NCBI GenBank assembly: GCA_947451475.1
Contig: CANFZC010000020.1
Span: forward strand, 1 to 38,722
Direction: 5' to 3'
Source of the DNA: Flavobacteriaceae bacterium
GTDB taxonomy: Bacteria > Bacteroidota > Bacteroidia > Flavobacteriales > Flavobacteriaceae
DNA length: 38,722 nucleotides
In this document: positions 8,052 to 14,725 of the stretch, in pieces
How the letters are laid out: each line of letters begins with the position of its first letter
Numbering within the stretch: the first letter of the stretch is position 1
Notes under the pieces: generated by a model
Told to the model about the DNA's origin: nothing
The model's database searches: none
The model's input: only the letters and a program-made list of their open reading frames with translations
Translations under genes and position numbers: made by a program

Positions 8052-9299
8052 ATGAAAATAAAATGCAATCTAGTGATGATGCTATTTTTAGGAATGATGA
8101 GTATGACTGCTCAAACTAAAAAAGCACCCCTTAAACCAGTTAAAACAAGTAGAGGACCAGCGCCAACTAAAATAGTAAAGGCCAAAACGGATGAGGGTAT
8201 CTTTGCTGATATAGTTACGGATAAAGGAACTATTTCGATTCAATTAGACTATAAAAAAGCACCGATTACGGTAGCAAACTTTATTTCCTTGTCAGAAGGC
8301 ACTAATGCTTCTGTTGTGGATGCAAAATTCAAAGGAAAACCTTTTTATGATGGATTAAAATTTCACCGCGTAATTCCGGACTTCATGATTCAAGGTGGAG
8401 ACCCAGCAGGTAATGGTTCTGGTGGCCCAGGCTATGCCTTTAAAGATGAGTTTACCGATGCTAAGTTTGACCGTGCCGGTATTTTAGCGATGGCAAATTC
8501 AGGACCAAAAACTAACGGTTCGCAATTCTTCATTACCCATAAAGACACCCCTTGGTTGAATGGAAAACACACCATCTTTGGGTTTGTTACTAAAGGACAA
8601 GATGTGGTGAATGCGATCAAGCAAGACGATTTGATTAAGAAAGTAACGATCACTAGAAAAGGTGCGGATGCTAAGGCCTTTGATGCTACTAAAATCTTTG
8701 CGGATTATATGGCAAACAAAGCAGGAGATGATGCCAAAGACGCTGCGATAGAAGCAGAGAAAAGAAAAGCACAGGTTGAAGCTGAGGCAGTAAAAAAGGC
8801 AGAATACAAAGCAAAATATGGTGCCGTAATGACTGCTAAAGTTGCTGAATTGGAAGGTCTTAAAGCTACAGCTACTGAAACAGCTTCAGGGTTAAAATAT
8901 AAAATAACTAAACCAGGATCTGGAAAAAAACCAGCAGATGGTACTAGTGTATTAATTAGCTACGCAGGGTATTTGGAAGACGGAAGCTTGTTTGACAGTT
9001 GTGTTGAAGCTACTTGTAAAGATTATGGTAAATATGACGAGAACAGAGCTAAAGCCAATGGATACCAACCATTCCCATTCAAATATGGTAGTAAAGACGG
9101 TTTGATCCCAGGATTTACGGAAGGTGTAGCCTTGATGAATGCGGGAGACAGAGCGATATTCTTCATTCCGTCAAAATTAGGTTATGGCGAAAGAGGAGCT
9201 GGAAATGTTATTCCGCCAAACGCAAACATTATCTTTGAAGTAGAGATGCAAGAAGCGCCTGCTGCGGCAGCGCCGCCGGTTGCGGAACCAACAAAATAG
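8052..9299 (+). CDS. Secreted cyclophilin-FKBP fusion prolyl isomerase (second copy)
   Basis: This 415-residue protein is a paralogue of its upstream neighbour with the same domain order. It has a signal peptide ending near MTAQT, with no lipobox cysteine. A short basic Pro-rich spacer comes next, then a cyclophilin domain (about 48-210: FHRVIPDFMIQGGDP, LAMANSGPKTNGSQFFIT). A charged Ala/Lys/Glu-rich helix (about 222-275) follows, then an FKBP domain (about 278-400: ISYAGYLEDGSLFD, GYGERGAGNVIPPNANI) and an Ala/Pro tail. The likely difference from the first copy is location: soluble periplasmic here, lipid-anchored there. A strong terminator 8 bases after the stop ends the operon. The helix between the domains is much longer than in the first copy. 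Confidence 0.92.
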   Translation: MKIKCNLVMMLFLGMMSMTAQTKKAPLKPVKTSRGPAPTKIVKAKTDEGIFADIVTDKGTISIQLDYKKAPITVANFISLSEGTNASVVDAKFKGKPFYDGLKFHRVIPDFMIQGGDPAGNGSGGPGYAFKDEFTDAKFDRAGILAMANSGPKTNGSQFFITHKDTPWLNGKHTIFGFVTKGQDVVNAIKQDDLIKKVTITRKGADAKAFDATKIFADYMANKAGDDAKDAAIEAEKRKAQVEAEAVKKAEYKAKYGAVMTAKVAELEGLKATATETASGLKYKITKPGSGKKPADGTSVLISYAGYLEDGSLFDSCVEATCKDYGKYDENRAKANGYQPFPFKYGSKDGLIPGFTEGVALMNAGDRAIFFIPSKLGYGERGAGNVIPPNANIIFEVEMQEAPAAAAPPVAEPTK

Positions 9300-9306
9300 T
9301 TATAAT

Positions 9307-9338
9307 AAAAGCCACTCATTCGAGTGGCTTTTTTTTTG
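9307..9338 (+). terminator. Strong intrinsic terminator after the prolyl isomerase operon
   Basis: AAAGCCACTC (9308-9317) pairs perfectly with GAGTGGCTTT (9322-9331) around an ATTC loop and runs into nine T. Confidence 0.93.
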
Positions 9339-9378
9339 AGGTGCAGAGGCGCTATGGTACTTGGGCGCTAAGGTTTTT
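9339..9378 (+). repeat. Degenerate 8-bp tandem array in the intergenic region
   Basis: Five consecutive 8-base units can be read: AGGTGCAG, AGGCGCTA, TGGTACTT, GGGCGCTA and AGGTTTTT. The best consensus is AGGCGCTA. The units are decayed, so this is a remnant of an intergenic repeat rather than a fresh microsatellite. Confidence 0.5.
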
Positions 9379-9431
9379 ATTTTTGTTAGCGAGAAGGTTT
9401 GGTATTACTAAGGCTATTCTTTGAACGAGTT

Positions 9432-9455
9432 AAACCTGCCAGGTTTTGGAAACCT
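9432..9455. repeat. Small palindromic repeat element remnant
   Basis: AAACCTG (9432-9438) and CAGGTTT (9440-9446) form a palindrome around one C. AGGTTT then pairs again with AAACCT (9450-9455). The two alternative hairpins look like a decayed REP-type element. The following bases up to 9495 show nothing recognisable. Confidence 0.45.
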
Positions 9456-9495
9456 TACCGATAGGAGTATGATGGGACTAAAGTCTAGGTACACT

Positions 9496-9550
9496 TATAG
9501 TAGGCTTTAAGTAAACTCTATATAAACTCTGAGTAAACTCTATAGGATTT
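9496..9550 (+). repeat. Dispersed 55-bp intergenic repeat, copy 1
   Basis: This stretch matches 33301-33355 at 53 of 55 positions, and the last 41 bases (9510-9550) are identical. Inside are three TAAACTCT units starting at 9512, 9523 and 9534, exactly 11 bases apart. It lies in the gap between convergent genes. GATTGCTGATT follows at 9567-9577 and also occurs near copy 2. The rest of the gap to 9640 is AT-rich with no gene. Confidence 0.85.
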
Positions 9551-9640
9551 GAAATTGAGGATTAGCGATTGCTGATTGTAGATGTTTTTTTACTGCATGA
9601 TTAAAACTTTGTGGATTTGTAAATCGTTTTTTGGTTGAAT

Positions 9641-11098
9641 TTATTTTGCTTCTTCTTTCTTCATAAATAAGTAGTAGACTGGAACTCCCACCGCTACTAT
9701 GCCTAGTCCCATGCCCGTGTTTCTCGTATCATAAATGAGCAGGTCGATGCAGATGAGGCTGGTAATTAGGATGTATAATATTGGGACCATGGGATAGCCG
9801 AAAGCTTTATAAGGTCGTTCGGCATCCGGTTCTTTTTTGCGCAGGATGAATAAGCCCCCTATGGTTAGGATGTAGAATAAGAGCGACGCGAAAGTGGCAT
9901 AGGTTAGTAAATCCCCGTAGCGCCCTGTAAGACACAGAAAGCAAGCCCAAAGGCATTGCAACCACAAGGCTTTTGAAGGAACGTCGTAGTCGTTTAGTTG
10001 GGCCGCCTTTTTAAAAAACAATCCATCCTTGGCCATAGCATAAAACAACCGTCCACCGGAAAGAATAAGCCCACTGTTGCAGCCAAAGGTCGAAACCATG
10101 ATTAAGCCTGCCATTAAAAGCACCCCGATATTCCCCATGATGGCACTGGCTGCAGCGGCCCCTACTCTATCTTGGGCCGCAAACATGATTCCGTGTTGGG
10201 CCACCGTTGCATGCTCACCTGGTATACCGTGTAGTGGTAATAGTGCTAAATAGGCAATATTGGCCAGTATGTAAATTATGGTTACTAGTAAGGTACCTAA
10301 GAACAAGCTTCTTGGGATGTTCTTTTTGGGGTCTTTGATTTCGCCTGCAATAAAGGTTACGTTGTTCCACGCATCACTGGAAAACAAGGAATTGATCACG
10401 GTGGCTCCCATGGCGCCTAGTAGGGCTACTCCTGAGAGTTTGGTAAACGTAATTGTTCCATCGGCTTCTAGCGTCGTTTTTCCGGCATCCCACATGTGGG
10501 AGAAGTTTTGGGAGAAAGTATCGGTATGGAACCCAATGTAGATACCTAGGGTAATTAGGGCGAAAAGCGCTATAAGTTTGGCTGAGGTAAAAATCAATTG
10601 GATCATTTTGCCGCTTTTGATGCCTTTGGTATTGATGAAGGTGAGTAACCCTATGATTCCCATGGCCAGTATTTGCTTATTAGTGAACACAAAACTATCG
10701 CCTAGGGTCAGTATCTTATTCTCTAGGAAAGGGAAAAACACGGCTGTATAATTAGAAAATGCCACGGCTACTGCGGCGATGGTCCCTGTTTGAATCACCG
10801 TAAACACGGTCCAGCCGTATAAAAACGAGATGAGTTTGCCGTAGGCTCTTTGGATATAAACGTATTGTCCGCCTGCATTGGGCATCATGCCTGCTAATTC
10901 GCCATAACTTAAAGCGGCGGACATGGTAAGTAAGCCCGTTACTAACCATATTACTAGTATCCAGGCAGCGGAACCTACATCACGTGCCATGGCGGCTGTT
11001 ACTAAAAAGATACCGGACCCAATCATGGAACCGGCTACGAGACTGGTGGCGTCTATGAGGCCTAGGGAGCGTTTTAATTCGTGTTTTACTTCTGTCAT
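9641..11098 (-). CDS. APC-superfamily amino acid permease
   Basis: This is a 485-residue inner membrane transporter with about 12 hydrophobic segments. It starts with SLGLIDATSLVAGSMIGSGIF, the conserved first-helix motif of amino acid/polyamine/organocation permeases, where the unwound GSGIF part binds the substrate backbone. The next segments carry YGELAGMMPNAGGQYVYIQRAYG, typical of LAT/SteT-like exchangers. A cytoplasmic loop with FIAGEIKDPKKNIPRSL is also diagnostic. The substrate cannot be told from the sequence; neutral amino acid uptake or exchange is most likely. It is separated from mazG by a 26-bp palindrome and probably has its own promoter. The C-terminus ends in a short Lys/Glu tail. 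Confidence 0.9.
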   Translation of the reverse strand: MTEVKHELKRSLGLIDATSLVAGSMIGSGIFLVTAAMARDVGSAAWILVIWLVTGLLTMSAALSYGELAGMMPNAGGQYVYIQRAYGKLISFLYGWTVFTVIQTGTIAAVAVAFSNYTAVFFPFLENKILTLGDSFVFTNKQILAMGIIGLLTFINTKGIKSGKMIQLIFTSAKLIALFALITLGIYIGFHTDTFSQNFSHMWDAGKTTLEADGTITFTKLSGVALLGAMGATVINSLFSSDAWNNVTFIAGEIKDPKKNIPRSLFLGTLLVTIIYILANIAYLALLPLHGIPGEHATVAQHGIMFAAQDRVGAAAASAIMGNIGVLLMAGLIMVSTFGCNSGLILSGGRLFYAMAKDGLFFKKAAQLNDYDVPSKALWLQCLWACFLCLTGRYGDLLTYATFASLLFYILTIGGLFILRKKEPDAERPYKAFGYPMVPILYILITSLICIDLLIYDTRNTGMGLGIVAVGVPVYYLFMKKEEAK

Positions 11099-11132
11099 TG
11101 GTTGCTTTGGTTAGATAATAAATAATAGACTA

Positions 11133-11158
11133 ATCCCTGCCTGCCGGCAGGCAGGGAT
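11133..11158. repeat. Perfect 26-bp GC-rich palindrome
   Basis: ATCCCTGCCTGCC (11133-11145) is followed with no spacer by its exact reverse complement (11146-11158). Its GC-rich core stands out in an AT-rich surround. It lies 12 bases after the mazG stop, but no T run follows on the minus strand, so it is not a standard terminator. Confidence 0.85.
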
Positions 11159-11170
11159 GATAGACCTGTG

Positions 11171-11944
11171 CTACATTTTTTTGGCTTCTTCCCAGAAGAC
11201 GTCCATTTCGGCTAGGGACATGTCCATTAGGGGTTTGCCGAGTTCGCTGGCTTTACTTTCTAGGTACATGAAGCGTTTGATGAACTTTTTATTGGTTCGT
11301 TCCAGCGCATCTTCGGGGTTTACCTTCAGGAAGCGGGCGTAGTTGATCATGGAGAAGAGTACGTCGCCGAATTCGGCTTCAATTTTATCTTGGTTGCCTT
11401 GTTGGACTTCAACTTGGAGTTCGCCGAGTTCCTCTTGCACTTTGTCCCAGACTTGGTGGGGTTCTTCCCAGTCGAAGCCGACGCCCTTTACTTTATCTTG
11501 GATGCGGCTGGCTTTTACCAGTGCCGGAAGACTTTTTGGCACCCCTTCTAGGACCGACTTTTTGCCTTCTTTGAGTTTGAGTTTCTCCCAGTTTTGCTTT
11601 ACTTCTTCTTCGTCGGCCACTACTACGTCACCATAGATATGGGGGTGGCGGTCGATTAATTTGTCACAAATGCTATTGGCCACGTCTGCGATATCAAAAT
11701 CATTGGTTTCGCTGCCTATCTTGGCGTAGAACACGATGTGCAGGAGGAGGTCGCCCAGTTCCTTTTTTATTTCGGGTAGGTCGTTATCTAGGATGGCATC
11801 ACCTAATTCGTAGGTTTCTTCTATGGTGAGGTGGCGCAAGCTTTCTAGGGTTTGCTTTTTATCCCAGGGGCATTTTTCGCGCAAATCGTCCATGATGTCT
11901 AGGAGGCGATTGAAGGCTTGCAATTGTTGTTGGCGTGTGTTCAT
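11171..11944 (-). CDS. mazG: Nucleoside triphosphate pyrophosphohydrolase MazG
   Basis: MazG hydrolyses NTPs and dNTPs to the monophosphate and pyrophosphate. It clears damaged nucleotides and can lower stress signals. The 257-residue protein has two tandem MazG domains. The first (about 20-105) contains LREKCPWDKKQTLESL, the metal-binding EETYELGDAI and ELGDLLLHIVFYA. The second (about 150-235) contains VQEELGELQVEV and EFGDVLFSMINYAR. This matches the usual long form. The gene lies 81 bases after the DUF5606 stop, with a terminator between them, so it is probably transcribed separately. Confidence 0.95.
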   Translation of the reverse strand: MNTRQQQLQAFNRLLDIMDDLREKCPWDKKQTLESLRHLTIEETYELGDAILDNDLPEIKKELGDLLLHIVFYAKIGSETNDFDIADVANSICDKLIDRHPHIYGDVVVADEEEVKQNWEKLKLKEGKKSVLEGVPKSLPALVKASRIQDKVKGVGFDWEEPHQVWDKVQEELGELQVEVQQGNQDKIEAEFGDVLFSMINYARFLKVNPEDALERTNKKFIKRFMYLESKASELGKPLMDMSLAEMDVFWEEAKKM

Positions 11945-11964
11945 AGCAATGAGATTTGTGTAAA

Positions 11965-12003
11965 AATAAAAAATCCTATTACCGAAAAGCGGTAATAGGA
12001 TTG
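11965..12003 (-). terminator. Intrinsic terminator after the DUF5606 gene
   Basis: AATCCTATTACCG (11972-11984) pairs perfectly with CGGTAATAGGATT (11990-12002) around a 5-base loop. On the minus strand a T-rich tract follows the stem. It ends transcription from def and DUF5606. Confidence 0.9.
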
Positions 12004-12025
12004 TATTTTATTAGAAAGTAATTAA

Positions 12026-12547
12026 CTATTTTTTAGTTTTAGGTTTCTTCTCGGCAGGAGTTTCTTTGGCAGCTTTGGGTGCTTTTGGCGCTTTCTCTGC
12101 TTTCTTTACTTCTTCTACCACTTGTTCTTTAACACTTTCTGCGTTTTCTACGATAGGCTCCACTTTGGAAACCATCCCTTTTGCTTGCAGGATGTTGTAC
12201 CAATTGAGTAGTTTTTTGATATCAGAGGCGTATACACGATCTTCATCGTAATCAGGCAAGATTTCTTTAAAGTAGGCAATTAGCTTTGCATTGTCATCTT
12301 TGTGAGAAACGGCAGTAGGTCCTTCATTTTCTTTTACAGCGATGGCTCTCATGATTTCTACTAAGGGTTTTTCTTCGCTGTAGGTGTACATAGAGATTTC
12401 AGAAAGTAAGCTAACATTGCTTCTCATCCCAACAGTGATTTTTTTTCCGTCAAGTAATGACTCGGCTAGGAATCCTGATCGGGTTTGTAATTTTAATTCG
12501 AATAAACCCGGTTTACCGGCGATGGCTAATATTTTTTCTACGTTCAT
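12026..12547 (-). CDS. DUF5606 domain protein with Lys/Ala/Pro-rich tail
   Basis: This 173-residue protein belongs to a family found in Bacteroidetes and has no known function. The conserved part (about 1-135) starts MNVEKILAIAGKPGLFELK. It looks like a small beta-barrel-like domain followed by a helical region with DEDRVYASDIKKLLNWYNIL. The C-terminal 35 residues are low-complexity Lys, Ala, Pro and Glu (EKAPKAPKAAKETPAEKKPK) and probably disordered. It has no signal peptide or membrane segment. It lies 56 bases after def and ahead of a strong terminator. The basic tail suggests contact with nucleic acid or the ribosome, which would fit the deformylase neighbour; that is inference only. Confidence 0.85.
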   Translation of the reverse strand: MNVEKILAIAGKPGLFELKLQTRSGFLAESLLDGKKITVGMRSNVSLLSEISMYTYSEEKPLVEIMRAIAVKENEGPTAVSHKDDNAKLIAYFKEILPDYDEDRVYASDIKKLLNWYNILQAKGMVSKVEPIVENAESVKEQVVEEVKKAEKAPKAPKAAKETPAEKKPKTKK

Positions 12548-12568
12548 TGTTTTAGGTCATTTATGGGA

Positions 12569-12576
12569 CAAATATA
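12569..12576 (-). promoter_or_regulatory. -7 promoter element before DUF5606
   Basis: On the minus strand this reads TATATTTG, an exact -7 consensus, 21 bases upstream of the start. No TTG is found at the expected -33 position. Confidence 0.4.
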
Positions 12577-12603
12577 TTTAAATGTTTAGTTGCTGCTAGA
12601 AAA

Positions 12604-13191
12604 TTACCTTCCTTTTTTATTGGCAAATTTCATTTTATAATCAGGGCGGGATTTTCCTTCCATGATATTTTGCAGTTTTTTCTTGATGAGTGTTTTTTTC
12701 AACATGGAGATTTTGTCGGTAAAGAGAATCCCTTCGATGTGATCGTATTCGTGTTGGATTACGCGGGCGATAAGACCGTCAAACACTTCGGTTTTCTTAT
12801 TGAATTCTTCGTCGCAATATTCTATGGTAATTTTTTCATTGCGATAGACGTCTTCGCGCACATCTGGGATGCTAAGACAGCCTTCGTTAAAGCCCCATTC
12901 TTCGCCTTCTTCTTTGAGTATCTTGGCATTGATGAAGGTTTGCTTAAACCCTTTTAATTGTTCTTGTTCCTCTTTGGAAAGGTCCTCACTGTCGCTGAAG
13001 GGTTCGGTATCAATTACAAACAAACGAATCGCGAGTCCTACTTGTGGCGCGGCTAAACCTACCCCATAGGCATTGTACATGGTATCGTACATGTTAGCTA
13101 TTACTTCTTTTAAATTGGGATATTTGGGTGTAATATCAACACCTACTTGTCGCAAAACCGGTTCACCATATCCGTAAATAGGAATAATCAT
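12604..13191 (-). CDS. def: Peptide deformylase
   Basis: Deformylase removes the formyl group from the initiator methionine of new proteins. All three signature motifs are present: GVGLAAPQ (43-50), EGCLS with the metal ligand C105, and QHEYDH with the ligands H147 and H151 and the catalytic E148. The 195-residue length is typical, with an acidic insert (about 64-100, SDSEDLSKEEQEQ) as in other Bacteroidetes deformylases. The start MIIPIYGYG is normal. It lies between ruvX and the DUF5606 gene on the same strand. A possible promoter lies in the 62-base gap after ruvX. Confidence 0.97.
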   Translation of the reverse strand: MIIPIYGYGEPVLRQVGVDITPKYPNLKEVIANMYDTMYNAYGVGLAAPQVGLAIRLFVIDTEPFSDSEDLSKEEQEQLKGFKQTFINAKILKEEGEEWGFNEGCLSIPDVREDVYRNEKITIEYCDEEFNKKTEVFDGLIARVIQHEYDHIEGILFTDKISMLKKTLIKKKLQNIMEGKSRPDYKMKFANKKGR

Positions 13192-13239
13192 TTTAATTAA
13201 TTTTTTATTTCATAGAATTCGACCTTCGGTCTCGGGTGG

Positions 13240-13247
13240 CAAAAATA
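13240..13247 (-). promoter_or_regulatory. -7 promoter element before def
   Basis: On the minus strand this reads TATTTTTG (TAnnTTTG), 48 bases upstream of the def start. A TTG lies 24 bases further upstream, slightly beyond the usual spacing. A small hairpin (GACC, TTC, GGTC) would sit in the leader. Confidence 0.4.
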
Positions 13248-13253
13248 AGGAAA

Positions 13254-13670
13254 TTAAATCATTTTACGAGTCAAATAATCTTGCAGGAGGATGGTAGCGG
13301 CAATTTCGTCTACAAGCCCCTTATTTTGACGTTGTTTCTTTGAGAGTCCGCTATCGATCATGGTTTGGAAAGCCATCTTGGATGTAAAGCGTTCGTCTAC
13401 CCTAACCATCTTCATCTCTGGGAAGGCGGCGGTGAAATCGGCCACAAACTTTTCGATTATGGGGGTACTTTCGGAAGGTTGTCCGTTCATTTGTTTGGGT
13501 TCGCCAATCAGTACACTGTCCACATTTTCTTTAGCAAAATAATCTTTTAGAAAAGCAATAGCAGTTTCGGAAGGAATGGTGGTTAAGCCCGATGCGATGA
13601 TTTGCAGTTCATCGGTCACGGCTAGGCCGGTACGTTTCATTCCGTAATCAATGGCTAGAATTCTGGGCAT
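13254..13670 (-). CDS. ruvX: Holliday junction resolvase-like protein RuvX/YqgF
   Basis: YqgF proteins have an RNase H fold. They mature the 5' end of pre-16S rRNA in E. coli and are also named as putative Holliday junction resolvases. The 138-residue protein shows the expected acidic residues: D8 in AIDYGMKRTG, E57 in LIGEPKQMNG and D121 in VDEIAATILLQ. VDERFTSKMA (91-100) is also conserved. It starts 8 bases after the NlpE/META gene and lies upstream of def, so the three may share a transcript. Placement next to deformylase fits a role in ribosome maturation. Confidence 0.93.
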   Translation of the reverse strand: MPRILAIDYGMKRTGLAVTDELQIIASGLTTIPSETAIAFLKDYFAKENVDSVLIGEPKQMNGQPSESTPIIEKFVADFTAAFPEMKMVRVDERFTSKMAFQTMIDSGLSKKQRQNKGLVDEIAATILLQDYLTRKMI

Positions 13671-13678
13671 TTGGATTA

Positions 13679-14569
13679 TTATTTTGAGGGGACAAAGGTA
13701 GCTAAAACTTCTTTCTTCCCTTTTTTGAATTGGAGAATGTTATCCTGTAGGGTATATGATTCTGTTTCGCCTAACATTTTGGAAAAGCGTTTTTCGGTAT
13801 CCATTTTATCGCAAACCATCATGGTTGAGAGGGTATTGGAAAAAGAGAGGGCGGCCGGTGACGGCATTACATAGTTTCCTCCAAGAGTATTGCAGCCCGC
13901 ATAGGCACTAAAGCGGCCGTCTTTGGAATTGAGTTTCAGGGAATAAATGGGGGTGCCACGATGTTTGACTTTCTTTCCATAAAGCTGGATTAGTTTCCAT
14001 TTGGTTTCGGCCAGGGTCACTTTACCAACCGCTGGGTTCACTTGTTTGATTACCGTTTGCGCTACTATTTTATTGTTTAGGTTGACCACTGGTTTTTCTA
14101 GTTCGGGTGCCACCGTAGTTTCGCTTACTGCTTTTTGTTTAGTCAACACGTATTTAGTGGCGGAACTTCCTGTTATGATTTTCCCTTCCATGTCTAATTG
14201 GGTAAGTGCATTTTTTTCGACCACATATTGATTGGGTGCATTGTCAATATTATCGAAGATGACAATGCTTCCCGCTTTGTTCCAGGAGAAGGTGCCGTGT
14301 TGCTCGAAAATCTTATTGCCTTTTCCTAGGTATTGTGATTTGATGGCATAGGTGGCATTTTCATTTAGGGTGATGGACATTTCAATGCCTTCGCAATCGG
14401 CGCACGGCAATACCCCTTTGTAGGTACCTTGATAGTTTACTAACTTATTGGCATTGGGTATCCCAATTAATTGGGTTTCGACTTTGGATTGGTTTTCTAC
14501 TTTGGATTGTTTTTGGCAACCCGTCAACAGTGCCAAAAGGCTTAAGACTAGAACCGTTTTTTTATACAT
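13679..14569 (-). CDS. Lipoprotein with NlpE-like and META domains
   Basis: This 296-residue envelope lipoprotein has its lipobox at ALLTGC (C18). A 6-residue direct repeat (SKVENQ, SKVETQ) follows in the linker. The NlpE N-terminal-like domain (about 45-145) has the CxxC motif PCADCEG (C56, C59). After a linker rich in Val and Pro comes a META/HslJ-like domain (about 180-293), with WKLIQLYGKKV, AYAGCNTLGGNY and MMVCDKMDTE. In E. coli NlpE senses surface contact and envelope stress, and HslJ is linked to novobiocin resistance; joining the two is common in Bacteroidetes but its role is not established. It is transcribed away from dapD, with which it shares a 156-base gap. Confidence 0.88.
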   Translation of the reverse strand: MYKKTVLVLSLLALLTGCQKQSKVENQSKVETQLIGIPNANKLVNYQGTYKGVLPCADCEGIEMSITLNENATYAIKSQYLGKGNKIFEQHGTFSWNKAGSIVIFDNIDNAPNQYVVEKNALTQLDMEGKIITGSSATKYVLTKQKAVSETTVAPELEKPVVNLNNKIVAQTVIKQVNPAVGKVTLAETKWKLIQLYGKKVKHRGTPIYSLKLNSKDGRFSAYAGCNTLGGNYVMPSPAALSFSNTLSTMMVCDKMDTEKRFSKMLGETESYTLQDNILQFKKGKKEVLATFVPSK

Positions 14570-14602
14570 ACGCTACTTATATTGGTTAGAACAGCACGTT
14601 GA

Positions 14603-14610
14603 CAAACTTA
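14603..14610 (-). promoter_or_regulatory. -7 promoter element of the NlpE/META lipoprotein gene
   Basis: On the minus strand this reads TAAGTTTG, an exact TAnnTTTG match, 33 bases upstream of the start codon. No -33 TTG was found at a normal distance. Confidence 0.45.
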
Positions 14611-14678
14611 CTTATTCTAAAACAGAAACCTTTGCGTTTTAACAATATTTTGAGAATGTAAAGTCGGACAAAAATGCT

Positions 14679-14709
14679 TTGTTACTTTCTAAAAATGCCC
14701 CTATATTTG
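14679..14709 (+). promoter_or_regulatory. Bacteroidetes-type promoter of dapD
   Basis: TTG (14679-14681) is followed after exactly 20 bases by TATATTTG (14702-14709). Transcription would begin near 14713, leaving a leader of only about 13 bases. Confidence 0.7.
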
Positions 14710-14725
14710 CTCAAATTCAAAAATC

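Noticed and set aside
9338..9640. A gene or tRNA in the 300-base gap after the prolyl isomerase operon
   Set aside because: No open frame with a plausible product and no cloverleaf pattern was found. Only repeat remnants are present.
11133..11158. Palindrome as an intrinsic terminator of mazG
   Set aside because: The stem is strong, but the minus-strand sequence after it has no T run. A binding or REP-like element fits better.
14481..14509. Repeated ACTTTGGATTG as a regulatory repeat
   Set aside because: The two copies lie in frame inside the lipoprotein gene 18 bases apart and encode the SKVENQ/SKVETQ duplication in the linker.
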